Below are positions 12,985 to 24,425 of a stretch of 64,000 nucleotides of DNA, piece by piece (the stretch's first letter is position 1; every line of letters begins with the position of its first letter). The notes under the pieces were generated by a model. That model made no database searches. It was not told where the DNA came from and saw nothing but the letters and a program-made list of their open reading frames with translations. The stretch spans positions 577,043-641,042 of the forward strand of contig NZ_LMPQ01000001.1 of NCBI RefSeq assembly GCF_001423905.1, written 5' to 3'. The position numbers and the translations under genes are program-made. The stretch comes from Frigoribacterium sp. Leaf186. GTDB lineage: Bacteria; Actinomycetota; Actinomycetes; Actinomycetales; Microbacteriaceae.

Positions 12985-14261
12985 GGGTGGTCCTTCGGGT
13001 TCGTCAGTTCGGGCACCACGGCCTGGGCCGCGGTGTCGGTGTCGTGCGGGTCGAGGGCGACCGCGGCGGCGTCGAGCGGGTCGAACCGGCCGGACGAGGT
13101 CGTCGACAGCTCACCGGTGGGGGTGGTCTGGACGGCGATCTCGACCTTCTTTCGACGGCTCAACGGCGAGAGGGTCGCGGCGGTGCAGGCGACGAGTCCG
13201 ACCCCGAGGAAGACGGCGACGAGGTAGGTCGGGTCGACGAACAGGAACATGAGCCCGCCCACGGCGGCGACGAGCGTCCACGCGTAGAAGATCAGGACGG
13301 CCTGGAAGTGGGAGTGCCCCATGTCGAGCAGACGGTGGTGCAGGTGCTTGCGGTCGGCCGTGAAAGGCGACTTGCCGGCACTGAGCCGCCGCAGGACGGC
13401 CAGGCCGAAGTCGAGCAGCGGGACGATCAGGATCGCGAACGGCAGCACGATCGGGATGAACGCCGGCAGGAGCGCCGTCCGTGAGATGCCCGCCGGGTCG
13501 ATCTGACCCGTCACCGAGATCGCGCTCGTGGCCATGACGAGGCCGGTCAGCAGGGCGCCGGCGTCGCCCATGAAGAGCTTCGCCGGGTGCCAGTTCAGGG
13601 GCAGGAACCCCAGGCACGCCCCGATCAGCACGGCGGACAACAGGGCTGCGAGGTTGAAGTACTCGGTCTGGCCGATGGTGATCGAGATGACGAAGCTGTA
13701 GACGAAGAACACGCCGTTGGCGATGATCGCGACCCCGGCGACGAGACCGTCCAGGCCGTCGATGAAGTTGACGGCGTTCATCACCAGGACGATGGTGAGC
13801 ACCGTCAGCACGAGGGACATGTAGGGCGACCCGATGGCGAGGCTGCCCCCGATGGGCAGGGAGACGAGCTGCACGCCCTGCCAGGCCAACACCCCGGCGG
13901 CGATGATCTGCCCGGCCAGCTTGGTCATCCAGTCGAGGTCGTAGAGGTCGTCGATGACGCCGATCACGACGATGATCGTCGCGGCCCCGATGATGGCGAG
14001 GGGCGGCCCCGGGTCGGCGAAGACCAGGCGGAAGTAGTCGACCCCCGAGATCAGCGGGAAGACGAACCACGCCGCCAGCAGGGCGACGACGATGCCGGCC
14101 CACATCGCGATGCCGCCGAGGCGGGGCGTGGGGGTCTGGTGGACGTCGCGCTCACGGATCTTCGGGTAGAGACGGTACTTGAGGCCCACCCGCCAGACGA
14201 CCACGGACAGCACGAAGCTGACCGCTGCCGAGATCGCCAGCGCGAGCAGGTAGTACCTCAC
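12981..14261 (-). CDS. wecA: Undecaprenyl/decaprenyl-phosphate GlcNAc-1-phosphate transferase
   Basis: A 426-residue MraY/WecA-family membrane enzyme with about ten membrane helices. It moves a sugar-1-phosphate from a UDP-sugar onto a polyprenyl phosphate carrier, starting cell-wall polymer synthesis. Family motifs visible are DDLYDLDW, the catalytic NAVNFIDGLDGL (about 165), MGDAGA and HHRLLDMGHSH. The soluble C-terminal tail of about 60 residues is variable. The GTG start overlaps the tsaC stop (GTGA). Confidence 0.93.
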   Translation of the reverse strand: MRYYLLALAISAAVSFVLSVVVWRVGLKYRLYPKIRERDVHQTPTPRLGGIAMWAGIVVALLAAWFVFPLISGVDYFRLVFADPGPPLAIIGAATIIVVIGVIDDLYDLDWMTKLAGQIIAAGVLAWQGVQLVSLPIGGSLAIGSPYMSLVLTVLTIVLVMNAVNFIDGLDGLVAGVAIIANGVFFVYSFVISITIGQTEYFNLAALLSAVLIGACLGFLPLNWHPAKLFMGDAGALLTGLVMATSAISVTGQIDPAGISRTALLPAFIPIVLPFAILIVPLLDFGLAVLRRLSAGKSPFTADRKHLHHRLLDMGHSHFQAVLIFYAWTLVAAVGGLMFLFVDPTYLVAVFLGVGLVACTAATLSPLSRRKKVEIAVQTTPTGELSTTSSGRFDPLDAAAVALDPHDTDTAAQAVVPELTNPKDHP

Positions 14262-14935
14262 GCGAGGGCGTCGGCCCCGACGACGCGGATGACGTCGGCG
14301 TCGGAGAGGACGCCGTGCCGCACGATGCGGAGGACGCCGTCGGCGCCCGCCGTCGCGTCGACGATGGTCGAACCCGTGTTGGCCCCGGCCCTGTGCTCGT
14401 ACGAGGTGCCCGCGGCGCCGTCGTCGAGGTACACCGACACCGAGTCGCCGAGCATGCGTCGCGCGTCGCCTGCCGACTCGGCGGCCGGCCGACCGGTGAG
14501 GTTGGCGCTCGACACGGCGAGGGGCCCGGTCTCTTCGAGCAGCTCGAGGGCGATGCGGTGGCTCGGCACCCGGAGCGCGACGGTGCCCCGGGTCTCGCCG
14601 AGGTCCCAGCTGAGCGAGGCCTGCGCACGGAAGATCACCGTGAGGGGCCCGGGCCAGAACTCGTCGAGCAGCGGACGGACCACCTCGGGCACGCGGTCGG
14701 TGAGTGCGGCGAGGGTCTCTTGCCCCTTGATCAGCACCGGCGGCGGCGACTGACGGCCGCGCCCCTTGGCGTCGAGCAGTCGTTGGACGGCGGTCGGGTC
14801 GAACGCGTCCGCCGCGACGCCGTAGACGGTGTCGGTGGGCAGCACGACGAGCTCACCCCGCCCGATGGCACCGCGCGCCATGCGCATGCCGGCGAGCAGT
14901 TCGGAGTCGACGGAGCAGTCGTGAAAAGTGGCCAT
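14258..14935 (-). CDS. tsaC: L-threonylcarbamoyladenylate synthase
   Basis: A 225-residue Sua5/YrdC/YwlC-domain enzyme that makes threonylcarbamoyl-AMP for the t6A37 tRNA modification. The domain runs from LPTDTVYGVAADAF (about 31) through KGRGRQSPPPVLIK, VALRVPSHR and the SSANLTGRPA region. No separate Sua5 C-terminal domain is seen. It lies 39 bases after prmC and is coupled to wecA. Confidence 0.93.
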   Translation of the reverse strand: MATFHDCSVDSELLAGMRMARGAIGRGELVVLPTDTVYGVAADAFDPTAVQRLLDAKGRGRQSPPPVLIKGQETLAALTDRVPEVVRPLLDEFWPGPLTVIFRAQASLSWDLGETRGTVALRVPSHRIALELLEETGPLAVSSANLTGRPAAESAGDARRMLGDSVSVYLDDGAAGTSYEHRAGANTGSTIVDATAGADGVLRIVRHGVLSDADVIRVVGADALA

Positions 14936-14974
14936 GACCTGACGATGATAGTGCGACGGACCGGGAGAACCGGT

Positions 14975-15865
14975 TCAGCGCACCGCCGTGGTGGCCCGGT
15001 CGCGACCGGTGAGGTCGGGGTGCGTGGCCGGGGACCGCCAGCCGTCGGCCGTCAGGAGGTCGCGGATCGCGCCTCCTTGGAGTTCGCCGTGCTCGATCAC
15101 GAGGGCTCCCCCGGGCCGCAGCAGGCGCCGGGCCGTCAGGGACAGCGCCCGCACCAGGTCGAGGCCGTCATCGCCGCCGTAGAGGGCCAGAGCCGGATCG
15201 TGCAGGCGCACCTCGGGGTCGCGCGGGACCATGCCCGTGGGCACGTAGGGCGGGTTCGAGACCACGACCGACACGAGACCGTCGAGTTCGGGCAGCGCGT
15301 CGGCGAGGTCGCCCTCGACCAGTCGCAGGTTGTCGACCCCCACGGCCGCGATGTTGCGGCGTGTCCAGACGGCCGCCTCGGCGGAGAGCTCGACCGCGAC
15401 GACCGACGCCGTCGGCACCTCGGACGCCATCGCCAACGCGAGGGCACCGCTGCCGGTGCCGAGATCGACCGCCAGGGGCGACGCCTCGGGCACGGCCCGG
15501 AGGGCGTCGATCGCCAGCTGGGCGACGCCCTCGGTCTCGGGCCGGGGCACGAAGACCCCCGGCCCGACGTGCAGCTCGAGGTGGCGGAAGGACGCCCGCC
15601 CCGTGATGTGCTGCAGGGGCTCGCGGGAGGCGCGGCGCGCGACCGCGGTGACCAGCGCCTCCTGCTCGTCGGCGGTGAGCGGAGCCGAGGTGACGGCCCG
15701 CGCGCGGACCACCCCTCGGCCGAGGCCCGTCACGTGGGCGAGGAGGAGCTCGGCGTCGACCTCGGGCGACGGCACGCCCGCACCCTCGAGGACGGTCGAC
15801 GCCACCCGGAGGGCACCGTCGACCGTCGTCACGCCCTCGAAGGCCGAGGCGGCGGCGTCGCTCAC
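14975..15865 (-). CDS. prmC: Peptide chain release factor N5-glutamine methyltransferase
   Basis: A 296-residue SAM-dependent methyltransferase that modifies the GGQ glutamine of release factors. An N-terminal helical substrate-binding part is followed by the Rossmann fold with [12 protein letters not shown] (about 128) and the catalytic NPPYVP (about 196). The GTG start at 15865 overlaps the prfA stop (GTGA). Its substrate gene prfA is immediately upstream. Confidence 0.95.
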   Translation of the reverse strand: MSDAAASAFEGVTTVDGALRVASTVLEGAGVPSPEVDAELLLAHVTGLGRGVVRARAVTSAPLTADEQEALVTAVARRASREPLQHITGRASFRHLELHVGPGVFVPRPETEGVAQLAIDALRAVPEASPLAVDLGTGSGALALAMASEVPTASVVAVELSAEAAVWTRRNIAAVGVDNLRLVEGDLADALPELDGLVSVVVSNPPYVPTGMVPRDPEVRLHDPALALYGGDDGLDLVRALSLTARRLLRPGGALVIEHGELQGGAIRDLLTADGWRSPATHPDLTGRDRATTAVR

Positions 15866-16944
15866 GACGAGGTGTCGCCGATCTCGGCGAGACGAGCCTC
15901 TTCGTCGGCCTGGATGCACGACTCGACCACCGGGTCGAGTGCGCCGTCCATCACGGCGTCGAGGTTGTAGGCCTTGTAGCCGGTGCGGTGGTCGGCGATG
16001 CGGTTCTCGGGGAAGTTGTAGGTGCGGATGCGCTCCGACCGGTCCATGCCCCGGATCTGGCTCTTGCGGGCGTCCGACGCGATGGCCGCCTGCTCTTCTT
16101 GCCGACGGGCGAGGATGCGCGCCCGGAGGACGCGCATGCCGGCCTCGCGGTTCTGCAGCTGGCTCTTCTCGTTCTGCATGGCCACGACGATGCCCGTGGG
16201 CAGGTGGGTGATGCGGACGGCGGAGTCGGTCGTGTTGACCGACTGACCACCGGGGCCGCTCGACCGGTACACGTCGATCTTGAGGTCGTTCTGGTTGATG
16301 TCGACCTCTTCGGGCTCGTCGACCTCGGGGAACACGAGCACGCCCGTGGTCGAGGTGTGGATGCGACCCTGCGACTCGGTCGCCGGCACCCGCTGCACGC
16401 GGTGCACCCCGCCCTCGTACTTGAGGTGCGCCCAGACGCCCTGCGAGGGGTCGGACGCGTTCGACTTGAGCGCCACCTGCACGTTCTTGTAGCCGCCGAG
16501 GTCGGAGTCGTCGCTCGCGATCATCTCGGACTTCCAGCCCTTCGACTCGGCGTAGTGCAGGTACATGCGCAGCAGGTCCGCCGCGAAGAGGGCGCTCTCG
16601 GCACCGCCCTCGCCGCCCTTGATCTCCATGATGACGTCGCGCCCGTCGTCGGGGTCGCGCGGGATCAGGAGGCGCCTCAGGCGTTCCTGGGACTCGTCGA
16701 GCGCCTGCTCGAGGGCGGGCACCTCGTCGGCGAACGCCTCGTCCTCCTTCGCGAGCTCGCGGGCTGCCTCGAGGTCTTCGCCCGCCTGCTGCCACGCCGA
16801 GTGCGCAGCCACGATTCGGCTGAGCTCGGCGTAGCGGCGGTTGATCTTCTTGGCGCGCGCGGCGTCGGCGTGGACGGCGGGGTCGCTGAGCTGCGTCTGC
16901 AGGTCGTCGTGCTCGGACAGCAGCACGGCCACCGACTCGAACAC
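15862..16944 (-). CDS. prfA: Peptide chain release factor 1
   Basis: A 360-residue class-I release factor recognising UAA and UAG stop codons. The codon-recognition region reads PATESQ (PxT type), and the catalytic [13 protein letters not shown] loop is intact. The start is a GTG two bases after the rho stop, and the end overlaps prmC. Confidence 0.97.
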   Translation of the reverse strand: MFESVAVLLSEHDDLQTQLSDPAVHADAARAKKINRRYAELSRIVAAHSAWQQAGEDLEAARELAKEDEAFADEVPALEQALDESQERLRRLLIPRDPDDGRDVIMEIKGGEGGAESALFAADLLRMYLHYAESKGWKSEMIASDDSDLGGYKNVQVALKSNASDPSQGVWAHLKYEGGVHRVQRVPATESQGRIHTSTTGVLVFPEVDEPEEVDINQNDLKIDVYRSSGPGGQSVNTTDSAVRITHLPTGIVVAMQNEKSQLQNREAGMRVLRARILARRQEEQAAIASDARKSQIRGMDRSERIRTYNFPENRIADHRTGYKAYNLDAVMDGALDPVVESCIQADEEARLAEIGDTSS

Positions 16945-16946
16945 GC

Positions 16947-19289
16947 TCAGTGCTCCTTGTGGCCCGAGTCGTGTCCGTTCGAGGCGGGGACCGACTTCTG
17001 GACCTGGACGAGGAACTCGACGTTCGACTGCGTCTCGCGCAGGTTGCGCAGGACGATCTCGAGTGCCTGCTGCTGGTCGAGCCCGGCGAGGGCACGGCGC
17101 AGGCGCCAGGTGATCTTGACCTCGTCGGGGCTGAGCAGCATCTCTTCGCGACGCGTGCCCGAGGCGTTGACGTCGACGGCGGGGAAGATGCGCTTGTCGG
17201 CCAGGTGGCGCGACAGGCGGAGCTCCATGTTGCCGGTGCCCTTGAACTCCTCGAAGATCACCTCGTCCATCTTCGAACCGGTCTCGACGAGGGCGGTCGC
17301 GAGGATGGTCAACGAGCCACCGTTCTCGATGTTGCGCGCGGCCCCGAAGAAGCGCTTCGGCGGGTACAGCGCCGACGAGTCGACGCCGCCGGAGAGGACG
17401 CGACCCGACGCGGGGGCGGCCAGGTTGTAGGCCCGACCGAGGCGCGTGATCGAGTCGAGGAGCACGACGACGTCGTGGCCCAGTTCGACCAGGCGCTTCG
17501 CCCGCTCGATGGCGAGCTCGGCGACGGTCGTGTGGTCTTCGGCGGGGCGGTCGAAGGTCGAGGCGATGACCTCGCCCTTGACGGTGCGCTGCATGTCGGT
17601 GACCTCTTCGGGCCGCTCGTCGACGAGCACGACCATGAGGTGCACCTCGGGGTTGTTCACCGCGATGGCGTTCGCGATGGACTGCAGCACGAGGGTCTTG
17701 CCGGCCTTGGGCGGCGAGACGATGAGACCACGCTGGCCCTTGCCGATCGGCGACACGAGGTCGATGATGCGGGTCGAGAGCTTCTGCGGCTCGGTCTCGA
17801 GACGGAGGCGCTCCTGCGGGTAGAGCGGGGTCAGCTTGCTGAACTCCACGCGCTTCGCGGCCTCGTCGACGGGCTGGCCGTTGATCGAGTCGATCTTGAC
17901 GATGGCGTTGTACTTCTGGCGCCCCTGGCCCTGGTCGCCCTCGCGCGGCTGGCGGATGGCACCGACGACGGCGTCACCCTTGCGCAGGTGGTACTTCTTG
18001 ACCTGGCCGAGCGAGACGTAGACGTCGCTCGCCCCGGGCAGGTAGCCCGTGGTGCGGACGAAGGCGTAGTTCTCGAGGACGTCGAGGATGCCGGCGACGG
18101 GGATGAGCACGTCGTCCTCGCCGATCTCGGGCTCGAGGTCGTCGTTCTGGGCCCCACGGCCACGCTTGCGGTCGCGCTGACGACCACGACCCTGACGGCC
18201 GCCCTCGTCGACCTGGGCGCCGGACTGCGGGCCCGTGCCGGACTGCTCGCCGCGGGCGGCGTCGTTCTTCTCACCGGCGGCACGCTGGGCCTGCTGCTCG
18301 GCCTTCTGGTCGGCGCGCTGCTGACCGTTCTGCTGGCCGCCGTTCTGCTGGCCGCCGTTCTGCTGGCCGCCGTTCTGCTGCGGGGCGTTCTGCGAGGCGT
18401 CGGCCCTCTGGCCGCCGTTCTGCTGGCCGTTCTGCTCGGCCTGGCCCTGCTGCGAGCCGCCCTTGCCGCGGTTGCGGTTGCGGCTGCGACGGCCGCCACC
18501 CTGCTGGCCACCGTTCTGCTGGTCGGCGCCCTGCTGGTCGCCCTGACCCTGGTCGCCGCGGCCCTGCTGGTCGGCGGCGCCGTCGTCGCCGGACGCCGAG
18601 GCGTCGGCCTCGGTCGTGGCGGCCTCGGTCGTGGCGGGCTGGGCGGCGGCGCCCTCGGTCGTCGTCTCGGTGGAGGCGGTCGCGTCGGCGGCCGGGGCGT
18701 CGGCGGACGAGCCGGGCTGGGCGGCGTCGGCGGCGACCGACGCGTCGGAGGCGCGGCGCGAGCCCCGACGGCGCGACGGACGCTCAGCCGGAGCGTCCTG
18801 CTCGGTGGCGGGCTGCTCGGTGGACTGCACCGGTGCGGCCGGTGCGTCGACGACGACGGCCTCGGTGGCGGGCACCTCGACGAGGGGTGCGACGCCCGTC
18901 TCGCCGGCGTTCACGTGGTCGCCGGCACCGCGGGACTCGGGAGCCCCCGCGGCGGACGTGGCACGACGCGAGCCGCGACGGGCCCGGGTCGGCGCCTCGG
19001 CGGGCTCGGTCACCTCGGTCGCGGGGGCCTCGGTGCCCTCGGCGACGGTGGTCTCGACGGACGCCGGCACGCCGGCGTCGACGACACCGTCGAGCGTCGG
19101 CTGGGGGGCGACCTCGGCGGCGGCCCCCTCGCCCTGCTTCGCCGCGATGGCGGCGACGAGGTCGCCCTTGCGCAGCTTCGAGATGCCGCTGATGCCGAGC
19201 GACGAGGCGAGGGCCTGCAGCTGGGGCAGGCGCATGGCGGTGAGTTCGGGCGTGGACGGCGCAGCGGCGCCGTTCTGGACGTCAGTCAC
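16947..19289 (-). CDS. rho: Transcription termination factor Rho with long disordered insertion
   Basis: A 780-residue hexameric RNA helicase. The N-terminal helical domain (about 15-55, [25 protein letters not shown]) is followed by roughly 330 residues of low-complexity sequence. That stretch is first Ala/Glu/Thr-rich with SRRGSRRAS patches, then Gln/Asn/Gly-rich with QNGGQ repeats. The cold-shock RNA-binding domain ([17 protein letters not shown]) and the RecA-like motor with Walker A SPPKAGKT follow. Such insertions occur in actinobacterial Rho and add RNA affinity. The GTG start has an AAGGAA element upstream. Confidence 0.96.
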   Translation of the reverse strand: MTDVQNGAAAPSTPELTAMRLPQLQALASSLGISGISKLRKGDLVAAIAAKQGEGAAAEVAPQPTLDGVVDAGVPASVETTVAEGTEAPATEVTEPAEAPTRARRGSRRATSAAGAPESRGAGDHVNAGETGVAPLVEVPATEAVVVDAPAAPVQSTEQPATEQDAPAERPSRRRGSRRASDASVAADAAQPGSSADAPAADATASTETTTEGAAAQPATTEAATTEADASASGDDGAADQQGRGDQGQGDQQGADQQNGGQQGGGRRSRNRNRGKGGSQQGQAEQNGQQNGGQRADASQNAPQQNGGQQNGGQQNGGQQNGQQRADQKAEQQAQRAAGEKNDAARGEQSGTGPQSGAQVDEGGRQGRGRQRDRKRGRGAQNDDLEPEIGEDDVLIPVAGILDVLENYAFVRTTGYLPGASDVYVSLGQVKKYHLRKGDAVVGAIRQPREGDQGQGRQKYNAIVKIDSINGQPVDEAAKRVEFSKLTPLYPQERLRLETEPQKLSTRIIDLVSPIGKGQRGLIVSPPKAGKTLVLQSIANAIAVNNPEVHLMVVLVDERPEEVTDMQRTVKGEVIASTFDRPAEDHTTVAELAIERAKRLVELGHDVVVLLDSITRLGRAYNLAAPASGRVLSGGVDSSALYPPKRFFGAARNIENGGSLTILATALVETGSKMDEVIFEEFKGTGNMELRLSRHLADKRIFPAVDVNASGTRREEMLLSPDEVKITWRLRRALAGLDQQQALEIVLRNLRETQSNVEFLVQVQKSVPASNGHDSGHKEH
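18327..18380. repeat. 15-bp tandem repeat inside rho (about 3.6 copies)
   Basis: The plus-strand unit GTTCTGCTGGCCGCC repeats with almost no change and encodes the QNGGQ runs of the Rho insertion on the minus strand. Near-identity at the DNA level suggests recent slippage and possible length variation between strains. Confidence 0.85.
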
Positions 19290-19561
19290 GAGTGATGGGT
19301 TCCTTTCGCTCCCCCGCGTTGATCGGCGGGGCAGAGCTGGTCACACCTCGCGGCCTCGGGCCTGCACTGTGCGGGTTCGCCCCGAGGGGCTGCCCTGTGC
19401 GGGCTCTGCACGGGATGAGCAGGAGGCCGGGGAGGTGCGGTGCGCGCCGACCAGATCGGCAGACGAACACTGCTAGATGTGCACTACGGGATGTGCGACC
19501 CGGGGACTCGAAGACTTGTGACCCCACGCGGTTGCCCCCACGAGTGACGGTGGAGACGTTG
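19290..19561 (-). other. Long rho leader, no gene seen
   Basis: This 272-base gap between thrB and rho holds only weak open frames with no family resemblance. It contains a compact inverted repeat (GCCCC/GGGGC at 19379-19390) and a repeated CTGTGCGGG, so the rho mRNA probably has a structured 5' leader. Long rho leaders are known in bacteria that autoregulate rho. Confidence 0.4.
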
Positions 19562-20515
19562 CTAGATGCCCAGGAAATCTGAGTTTTCTACCGGGTGCGG
19601 CACCACTGTAGCACCTTTGAGATCGACGGCCAGCATCAACGGACCCCACGCCGACACGGCGTGTTCGCGGACCAGGTCGGCGGCGAAGAGGCGCTGGGCG
19701 GGGTCGCTGCCGAGCACGAGCAGCGAGGGCCCGGCACCCGAGACCACGGCCGCGAGGCCGGCGTCGCGCAGCATGCGGATCAGTGCGTCGGTCTCGGGCA
19801 TCGCGCTGGCCCGGTAGCTCTGGTGCAGCCGGTCCTCGGTGGCCGCGAGCAGCAGTTCGGGGCTCTGCACCAGCGCCGCGACGAGCAGGGCCGAGCGCGA
19901 CACGTTGAAGGTGGCGTCCTCGTGCGGCACCGAGGCCGGTTGCAGGCTCCGTGCCAGCTTGGTCGAGAGCGTCGACTCGGGCACGAACACGACGGGCGAG
20001 ACGCCTCGATGGACGAGCAACCGCTTGTGCGACGGGCCGTGCGAGTTCATCCACGCGATCGTGAGGCCTCCGAACAGCGCGGGGGCGACGTTGTCGGGGT
20101 GGCCTTCCATGTCGGTCGCGAGGGCCAGCAACGCGTTCGAGTCGAGCTCGACCGTCCCCTCGAGCAGGCCCTTCGCGGCCATGATGCCCGACACGATGGC
20201 CGCGGCGGACGAGCCCAGCCCCCGACCGTGCGGGATCGCGTTGCGAGCACGGAGGTGCAGCCCCGGCAGCGGGACGTCGACCGAGGAGAAGGCGGTGGCG
20301 ACCGCCTGCACGACGAGGTTCGACGCGTCCGTCGGCACCTGGCCGGCCCCGACGCCGGACACGTCGACCCGGACGCCGGGCTCACGCGTCGCGGTGACCT
20401 CGAGCTCGTCGTACAGCGAGAGGGCGAGGCCGAGGGTGTCGAAGCCGGGGCCGAGGTTGGCCGAGGTCGCGGGGACCTTGACCAGGACGGACCGCCCGAC
20501 GACCTCGGAGGTCAC
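19562..20515 (-). CDS. thrB: Homoserine kinase
   Basis: A 317-residue GHMP-family kinase that phosphorylates homoserine, the branch step to threonine. Visible motifs are [15 protein letters not shown] near the N-terminus and the ATP-binding [12 protein letters not shown] (about 90). The GTG start overlaps the thrC stop (GTGA). An internal ATG-started frame fused to thrC sequence is an artefact of overlapping frames. Confidence 0.96.
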   Translation of the reverse strand: MTSEVVGRSVLVKVPATSANLGPGFDTLGLALSLYDELEVTATREPGVRVDVSGVGAGQVPTDASNLVVQAVATAFSSVDVPLPGLHLRARNAIPHGRGLGSSAAAIVSGIMAAKGLLEGTVELDSNALLALATDMEGHPDNVAPALFGGLTIAWMNSHGPSHKRLLVHRGVSPVVFVPESTLSTKLARSLQPASVPHEDATFNVSRSALLVAALVQSPELLLAATEDRLHQSYRASAMPETDALIRMLRDAGLAAVVSGAGPSLLVLGSDPAQRLFAADLVREHAVSAWGPLMLAVDLKGATVVPHPVENSDFLGI

Positions 20516-21594
20516 GAAGAGGCCGGGACGAGACCGAGCACCTCGGCCACCCGGGCGGTGTCGCTCGCGACGACGGTCGGCTGCACGTCGCTGCCGTCGG
20601 CACGACGCAGGGCCCACTGCGGGTCTTTCAGGCCGTGGCCCGTGACCGTCAGCACGACCGTGGCGCCGGCGGGGATCACGCCGGCGTCGGCGCGCTCGAG
20701 CAGCCCGGCCACGCTGATGGCCGACGCGGGCTCGACGAAGACGCCGACCTCGGCCGAGAGGATCCTCTGGGCCGCGAGGATGGCCTCGTCGGTGATCGCC
20801 CCGAACCAGCCGTCCGTCAGGTCGCGCGCCTCGAGGGCGAGCTGCCACGAGGCCGGGTTGCCGATGCGGATGGCACTGGCGATCGTCTCGGGGGCCTTGA
20901 CGACCTCGCCGGCGACGATCGGTGCCGAACCCGCGGCCTGGAAGCCGAACATGCGCGGCAGCTTCGTGGCCCGACCGATCTCGAGGTCTTCGCGGTAACC
21001 CCGCGTGTAGGCGGTGTAGTTGCCGGCGTTGCCGACGGGGATGAAGTGGAAGTCCGGGGCGTCGCCGAGCACGTCGACGACCTCGAACGCACCGGTCTTC
21101 TGGCCCTCGATGCGGTCGTTGTTCACCGAGTTGACGAGGTGCACCGGGTAGTTGGCCGCGAGGTCGCGCGCGATGTCGAGGCAGTCGTCGAAGTTGCCCT
21201 GGATCTGCAGCAGCTGCCCGTCGTGGGCCACGGCCTGGCTCAGCTTGCCCATCGCGATCTTGCCCTCGGGCACGAGCACGGCGGCCGTGATGCCGGCGTG
21301 GGCCGCGTAGGCGGCGGCCGAGGCCGACGTGTTGCCCGTCGACGCACAGATGACGGCCTTGGCGCCGTGCTCGACGGCCTTCGAGATGGCCATCGTCATG
21401 CCGCGGTCCTTGAACGAACCCGTCGGGTTCATGCCCTCGTACTTGACGTACACCTTGGCACCCGTGCGGTTCGAGAGCGCCGGGGCCGGGATCAGCGGCG
21501 TGCCGCCCTCGCCGAGCGTGACGATCGGGGTGGCGTCGGTGACGTCGAGACGGTCGGCGTATTCGCGCAGGACACCCTGCCACTGGTGGGCCAT
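20512..21594 (-). CDS. thrC: Threonine synthase
   Basis: A 360-residue PLP-dependent fold-type II enzyme converting O-phosphohomoserine to threonine. The PLP lysine lies in [11 protein letters not shown] (about 60), with the phosphate-binding GNAGNYTAY motif near 186. The short form (about 360 residues) is the usual actinobacterial type. It is coupled to hom by a TGATG overlap. Confidence 0.97.
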   Translation of the reverse strand: MAHQWQGVLREYADRLDVTDATPIVTLGEGGTPLIPAPALSNRTGAKVYVKYEGMNPTGSFKDRGMTMAISKAVEHGAKAVICASTGNTSASAAAYAAHAGITAAVLVPEGKIAMGKLSQAVAHDGQLLQIQGNFDDCLDIARDLAANYPVHLVNSVNNDRIEGQKTGAFEVVDVLGDAPDFHFIPVGNAGNYTAYTRGYREDLEIGRATKLPRMFGFQAAGSAPIVAGEVVKAPETIASAIRIGNPASWQLALEARDLTDGWFGAITDEAILAAQRILSAEVGVFVEPASAISVAGLLERADAGVIPAGATVVLTVTGHGLKDPQWALRRADGSDVQPTVVASDTARVAEVLGLVPASS

Positions 21595-22925
21595 CAGGCT
21601 CCTTCGACTCTCAGCACGCTCGTGACGGAGTTCACGACCGTGGCGTTCTTCAGGGCGGTCACCGTCGCGGCGAGGTCGGACTCGCGCGCCCGGTGGGTGC
21701 CGATGATCAGCGTAGCGGTGGCCGCGCCGTCGCCCGCGACCGTGACGCCCGGCGTCGCGCCGGAGGTCTGCTCGACGTTGTGGACGCTCACGCCGTGCTC
21801 GCTGAGCACCCCGGCGACCTCGGCGAGCACGCCCGGCTGGTCGGCGACGTCGAGGGTGATCTGGTAGCGGGTCGACACGCGTCCGATCGGGAACACCGGC
21901 AGGTTGGCGTGGGTGGACTCGGCGACGCCGGGCCCGCCGATGACGTGGCGGCGGGCGGCCGAGACGAGGTCGCCCAACACGGCCGACGCGGTCTCGACTC
22001 CCCCGGCGCCGGCGCCGTAGAACATCAGGTCGCCGGCCGACTCGGCCTCGACGAAGACGGCGTTCTTCGCGCCGTGCACGGCTGCCAGCGGGTGGCTCAG
22101 GGGCACGAGCGCGGGGTAGACGCGGGCGCTGACGCCCTCGACCCCGTCGTCGTCGACGAGGCGCTCGCAGATCGCGAGGATCTTGACGACGTAGCCCGCC
22201 TTGCGAGCCGCGACGACCTGGTCGTGCGTGACGGACGTGATGCCCTCGCGGTGCACCGCGGACAGCGGAACGGCCGTGTGGAACGCGAGGCTCGCGAGGA
22301 TCGCGGCCTTCTGCGCGGCGTCGTACCCCTCGATGTCGGCGGTGGGGTCGGCTTCGGCGTACCCGAGGGCGGTGGCCGTCGCCAGGGCGTCCTCGAGGCT
22401 CGAGCCGTCGGTGTCCATGCGGTCGAGGATGAAGTTCGTCGTGCCGTTGACGATGCCCATGATGCGCTGGACGCGGTCGCCGGCGAGGCTGTCGCGCAGC
22501 GGCCGGATGATCGGGATCGCCCCGGCGACGGCCGCCTCGTAGTAGACCTGCGCGCCGACCTGCTCGGCGGCGTCGAAGAGCTCGGTGCCGTGGCTCGCGA
22601 GCAGGGCCTTGTTGCCGGTGATGACGTCGGCCCCCGAGTTCAGCGCCTGCAGCACGTAGCTGCGGGCCGGTTCGAGCCCGCCGATCAGCTCGACGACGAT
22701 GTCGGCGCCGACGATGAGCGACTCGACGTCGGTCGTGAAGAGCTCTCGGGGCAGGTCGACGTCTCGGGGTGCGTCGACGTCGCGGACGCCGATGCCCACG
22801 AGCTCGAGCCCGGCACCGGCGCGACCGGCGAAGTCGGCACCCTGCTCGAGCAGCAACCGTGCCACCTGTGACCCCACCGAGCCGGCGCCCAGCAGGGCGA
22901 CCCTCACGTTGCGGTATTCGATCAT
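21594..22925 (-). CDS. hom: Homoserine dehydrogenase
   Basis: A 443-residue NAD(P)H enzyme reducing aspartate semialdehyde to homoserine, the precursor of both threonine and methionine. The nucleotide-binding [10 protein letters not shown] is at the N-terminus, the catalytic region reads NGTTNFIL then [13 protein letters not shown], and a C-terminal ACT domain (from about 355, [18 protein letters not shown]) provides threonine feedback. It is the first of the hom-thrC-thrB operon. Confidence 0.97.
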   Translation of the reverse strand: MIEYRNVRVALLGAGSVGSQVARLLLEQGADFAGRAGAGLELVGIGVRDVDAPRDVDLPRELFTTDVESLIVGADIVVELIGGLEPARSYVLQALNSGADVITGNKALLASHGTELFDAAEQVGAQVYYEAAVAGAIPIIRPLRDSLAGDRVQRIMGIVNGTTNFILDRMDTDGSSLEDALATATALGYAEADPTADIEGYDAAQKAAILASLAFHTAVPLSAVHREGITSVTHDQVVAARKAGYVVKILAICERLVDDDGVEGVSARVYPALVPLSHPLAAVHGAKNAVFVEAESAGDLMFYGAGAGGVETASAVLGDLVSAARRHVIGGPGVAESTHANLPVFPIGRVSTRYQITLDVADQPGVLAEVAGVLSEHGVSVHNVEQTSGATPGVTVAGDGAATATLIIGTHRARESDLAATVTALKNATVVNSVTSVLRVEGA

Positions 22926-22994
22926 GTCAGTCCGTTTCTCGGGTGCGTCGTCGTCGGGGTGCGGGTTGCCACGAGGGCAGGAGGCGCGGGTCGC

Positions 22995-24425
22995 TCAGTC
23001 GAGGCCGGCGTCGCGGGCCAGCAGGTCGGCCTCGCTCTCGCCCCGCACGATCACGCGGGCCCGGCCGTCACGGACCGCCACGACGGGCGGGCGTCCGACG
23101 TGGTTGTAGTTGCTGGCCAGGCTGTGGCAGTAGGCACCGGTGGCGGGCACGGCGAGCAGGTCGCCGGGGGCGACGTCGCCGGGCAGGTAGTCGGCGAGGA
23201 CGACGAGGTCGCCGCTCTCGCAGTGCTTGCCGGCCACGCGGACGAGTGCCGGCGAGGCCGAGGAGGCGCGGTTGGCGATGCGCACGGAGTAGTCCGCCGA
23301 GTAGAGGGCCGTGCGGGCGTTGTCGCTCATGCCCCCGTCGACGCTGACGTAGCGCCGCACGGCGCTGCCCGCGTCGGAGGAGACCGTCACGTCCTTGATC
23401 GTGCCGACCTCGTAGAGCGTCGTCCCGGCGGGGCCGACGACGACGCGCCCGGGCTCGACCGCGAGCAGCGGGACGTCGATCTCGAGGCGGGTGCACTCGG
23501 CCTGGACGATGTCGGCCAGGGCGACGGCGAGCTCGTCGAGCGGGCGGGAGTCGTCGGCGCTCGTGTAGGCGATGCCGAAGCCGCCGCCGAGGTTGAGCTC
23601 GGGCACCGGTCCGGTGGCGAGCAGTTCGGCGTGCACGGCGAGCAGGCGCCGGGCGGCCTCGGCGAAGCCGTCGGAGCCGAAGATCTGCGAGCCGATGTGC
23701 GAGTGCAGGCCGACGAACTCGAGTGCGTCGTGCGCACGGATCGACCTGACGATGTCGGCGGTCTCGGTCAGCGGGACGCCGAACTTCTGGTCCTCGCGCG
23801 CGGTGGCGAGGTACTCGTGGGTCGAGGCGTGCACGCCCGAGTTGACGCGCAGGCGGACGCATTGCACGCGTCCGTGCCGTTCGGCGGCGGCGGCCACGCG
23901 GTCGGCCTCGGCTGCGTTGTCGAGCACGATGGTGCCGATGCCCGCCTCGACGGTGCGGTCGATCTCGGCCAGCGACTTGTTGTTGCCGTGGAACCCCATG
24001 CGGGCCGGGTCGACGCCCGCGGCCCGGGCGACGGCGAACTCGCCCCCGGTGCAGATGTCGACGGCCATGCCGGCTTCGGCCACCCAGCGGGCCACCTCGG
24101 CCGACAAGAAGGCCTTCGCCGCGTAGTAGACCGTCGCCGTCGTGCCGATGCGGGCCGCCTCACGCTCGAACGAGCGGACCGCCTCGACGGCACGAGTGCG
24201 GGCGTCGGCCTCGTCGACGACGTAGAGCGGGGTGCCGAACGACGCGACGAGTTCGGAGGCCGGGACGCCGCCCAGCACGAGCTCGCCCTCGGGCGAACGG
24301 CGGGCCGTGGCCGACCACACGACCGGATCGAGGGCGTTGGCGTCGGCCGGCTCGACGAGCCAAGCGGGTGCCAGGGGGTTCGGGGACACACGGACCTCGG
24401 GTGATCGGGGGACGGGGAACGACAT
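22995..24425 (-). CDS. lysA: Diaminopimelate decarboxylase
   Basis: A 476-residue PLP enzyme making L-lysine from meso-diaminopimelate. The PLP lysine lies in YYAAKAF (about 102), with HSHIGSQ (about 243), the Gly-rich GGGFGIAY and the C-terminal CESGD motif. It lies 69 bases upstream of hom on the same strand, the usual actinobacterial argS-lysA-hom order, and likely belongs to the same transcription unit. Confidence 0.97.
   Translation of the reverse strand: MSFPVPRSPEVRVSPNPLAPAWLVEPADANALDPVVWSATARRSPEGELVLGGVPASELVASFGTPLYVVDEADARTRAVEAVRSFEREAARIGTTATVYYAAKAFLSAEVARWVAEAGMAVDICTGGEFAVARAAGVDPARMGFHGNNKSLAEIDRTVEAGIGTIVLDNAAEADRVAAAAERHGRVQCVRLRVNSGVHASTHEYLATAREDQKFGVPLTETADIVRSIRAHDALEFVGLHSHIGSQIFGSDGFAEAARRLLAVHAELLATGPVPELNLGGGFGIAYTSADDSRPLDELAVALADIVQAECTRLEIDVPLLAVEPGRVVVGPAGTTLYEVGTIKDVTVSSDAGSAVRRYVSVDGGMSDNARTALYSADYSVRIANRASSASPALVRVAGKHCESGDLVVLADYLPGDVAPGDLLAVPATGAYCHSLASNYNHVGRPPVVAVRDGRARVIVRGESEADLLARDAGLD

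Noticed and set aside
16950-19295. 781-codon open frame on the plus strand opposite rho
   Set aside because: Antisense shadow caused by GC-rich codon structure and the QNGG repeats; Leu/Val/Ala/Gly-dominated translation with no family features.
19282-19527. 81-codon frame in the rho leader
   Set aside because: Overlaps the rho start and has no similarity or plausible ribosome site; treated as leader RNA.
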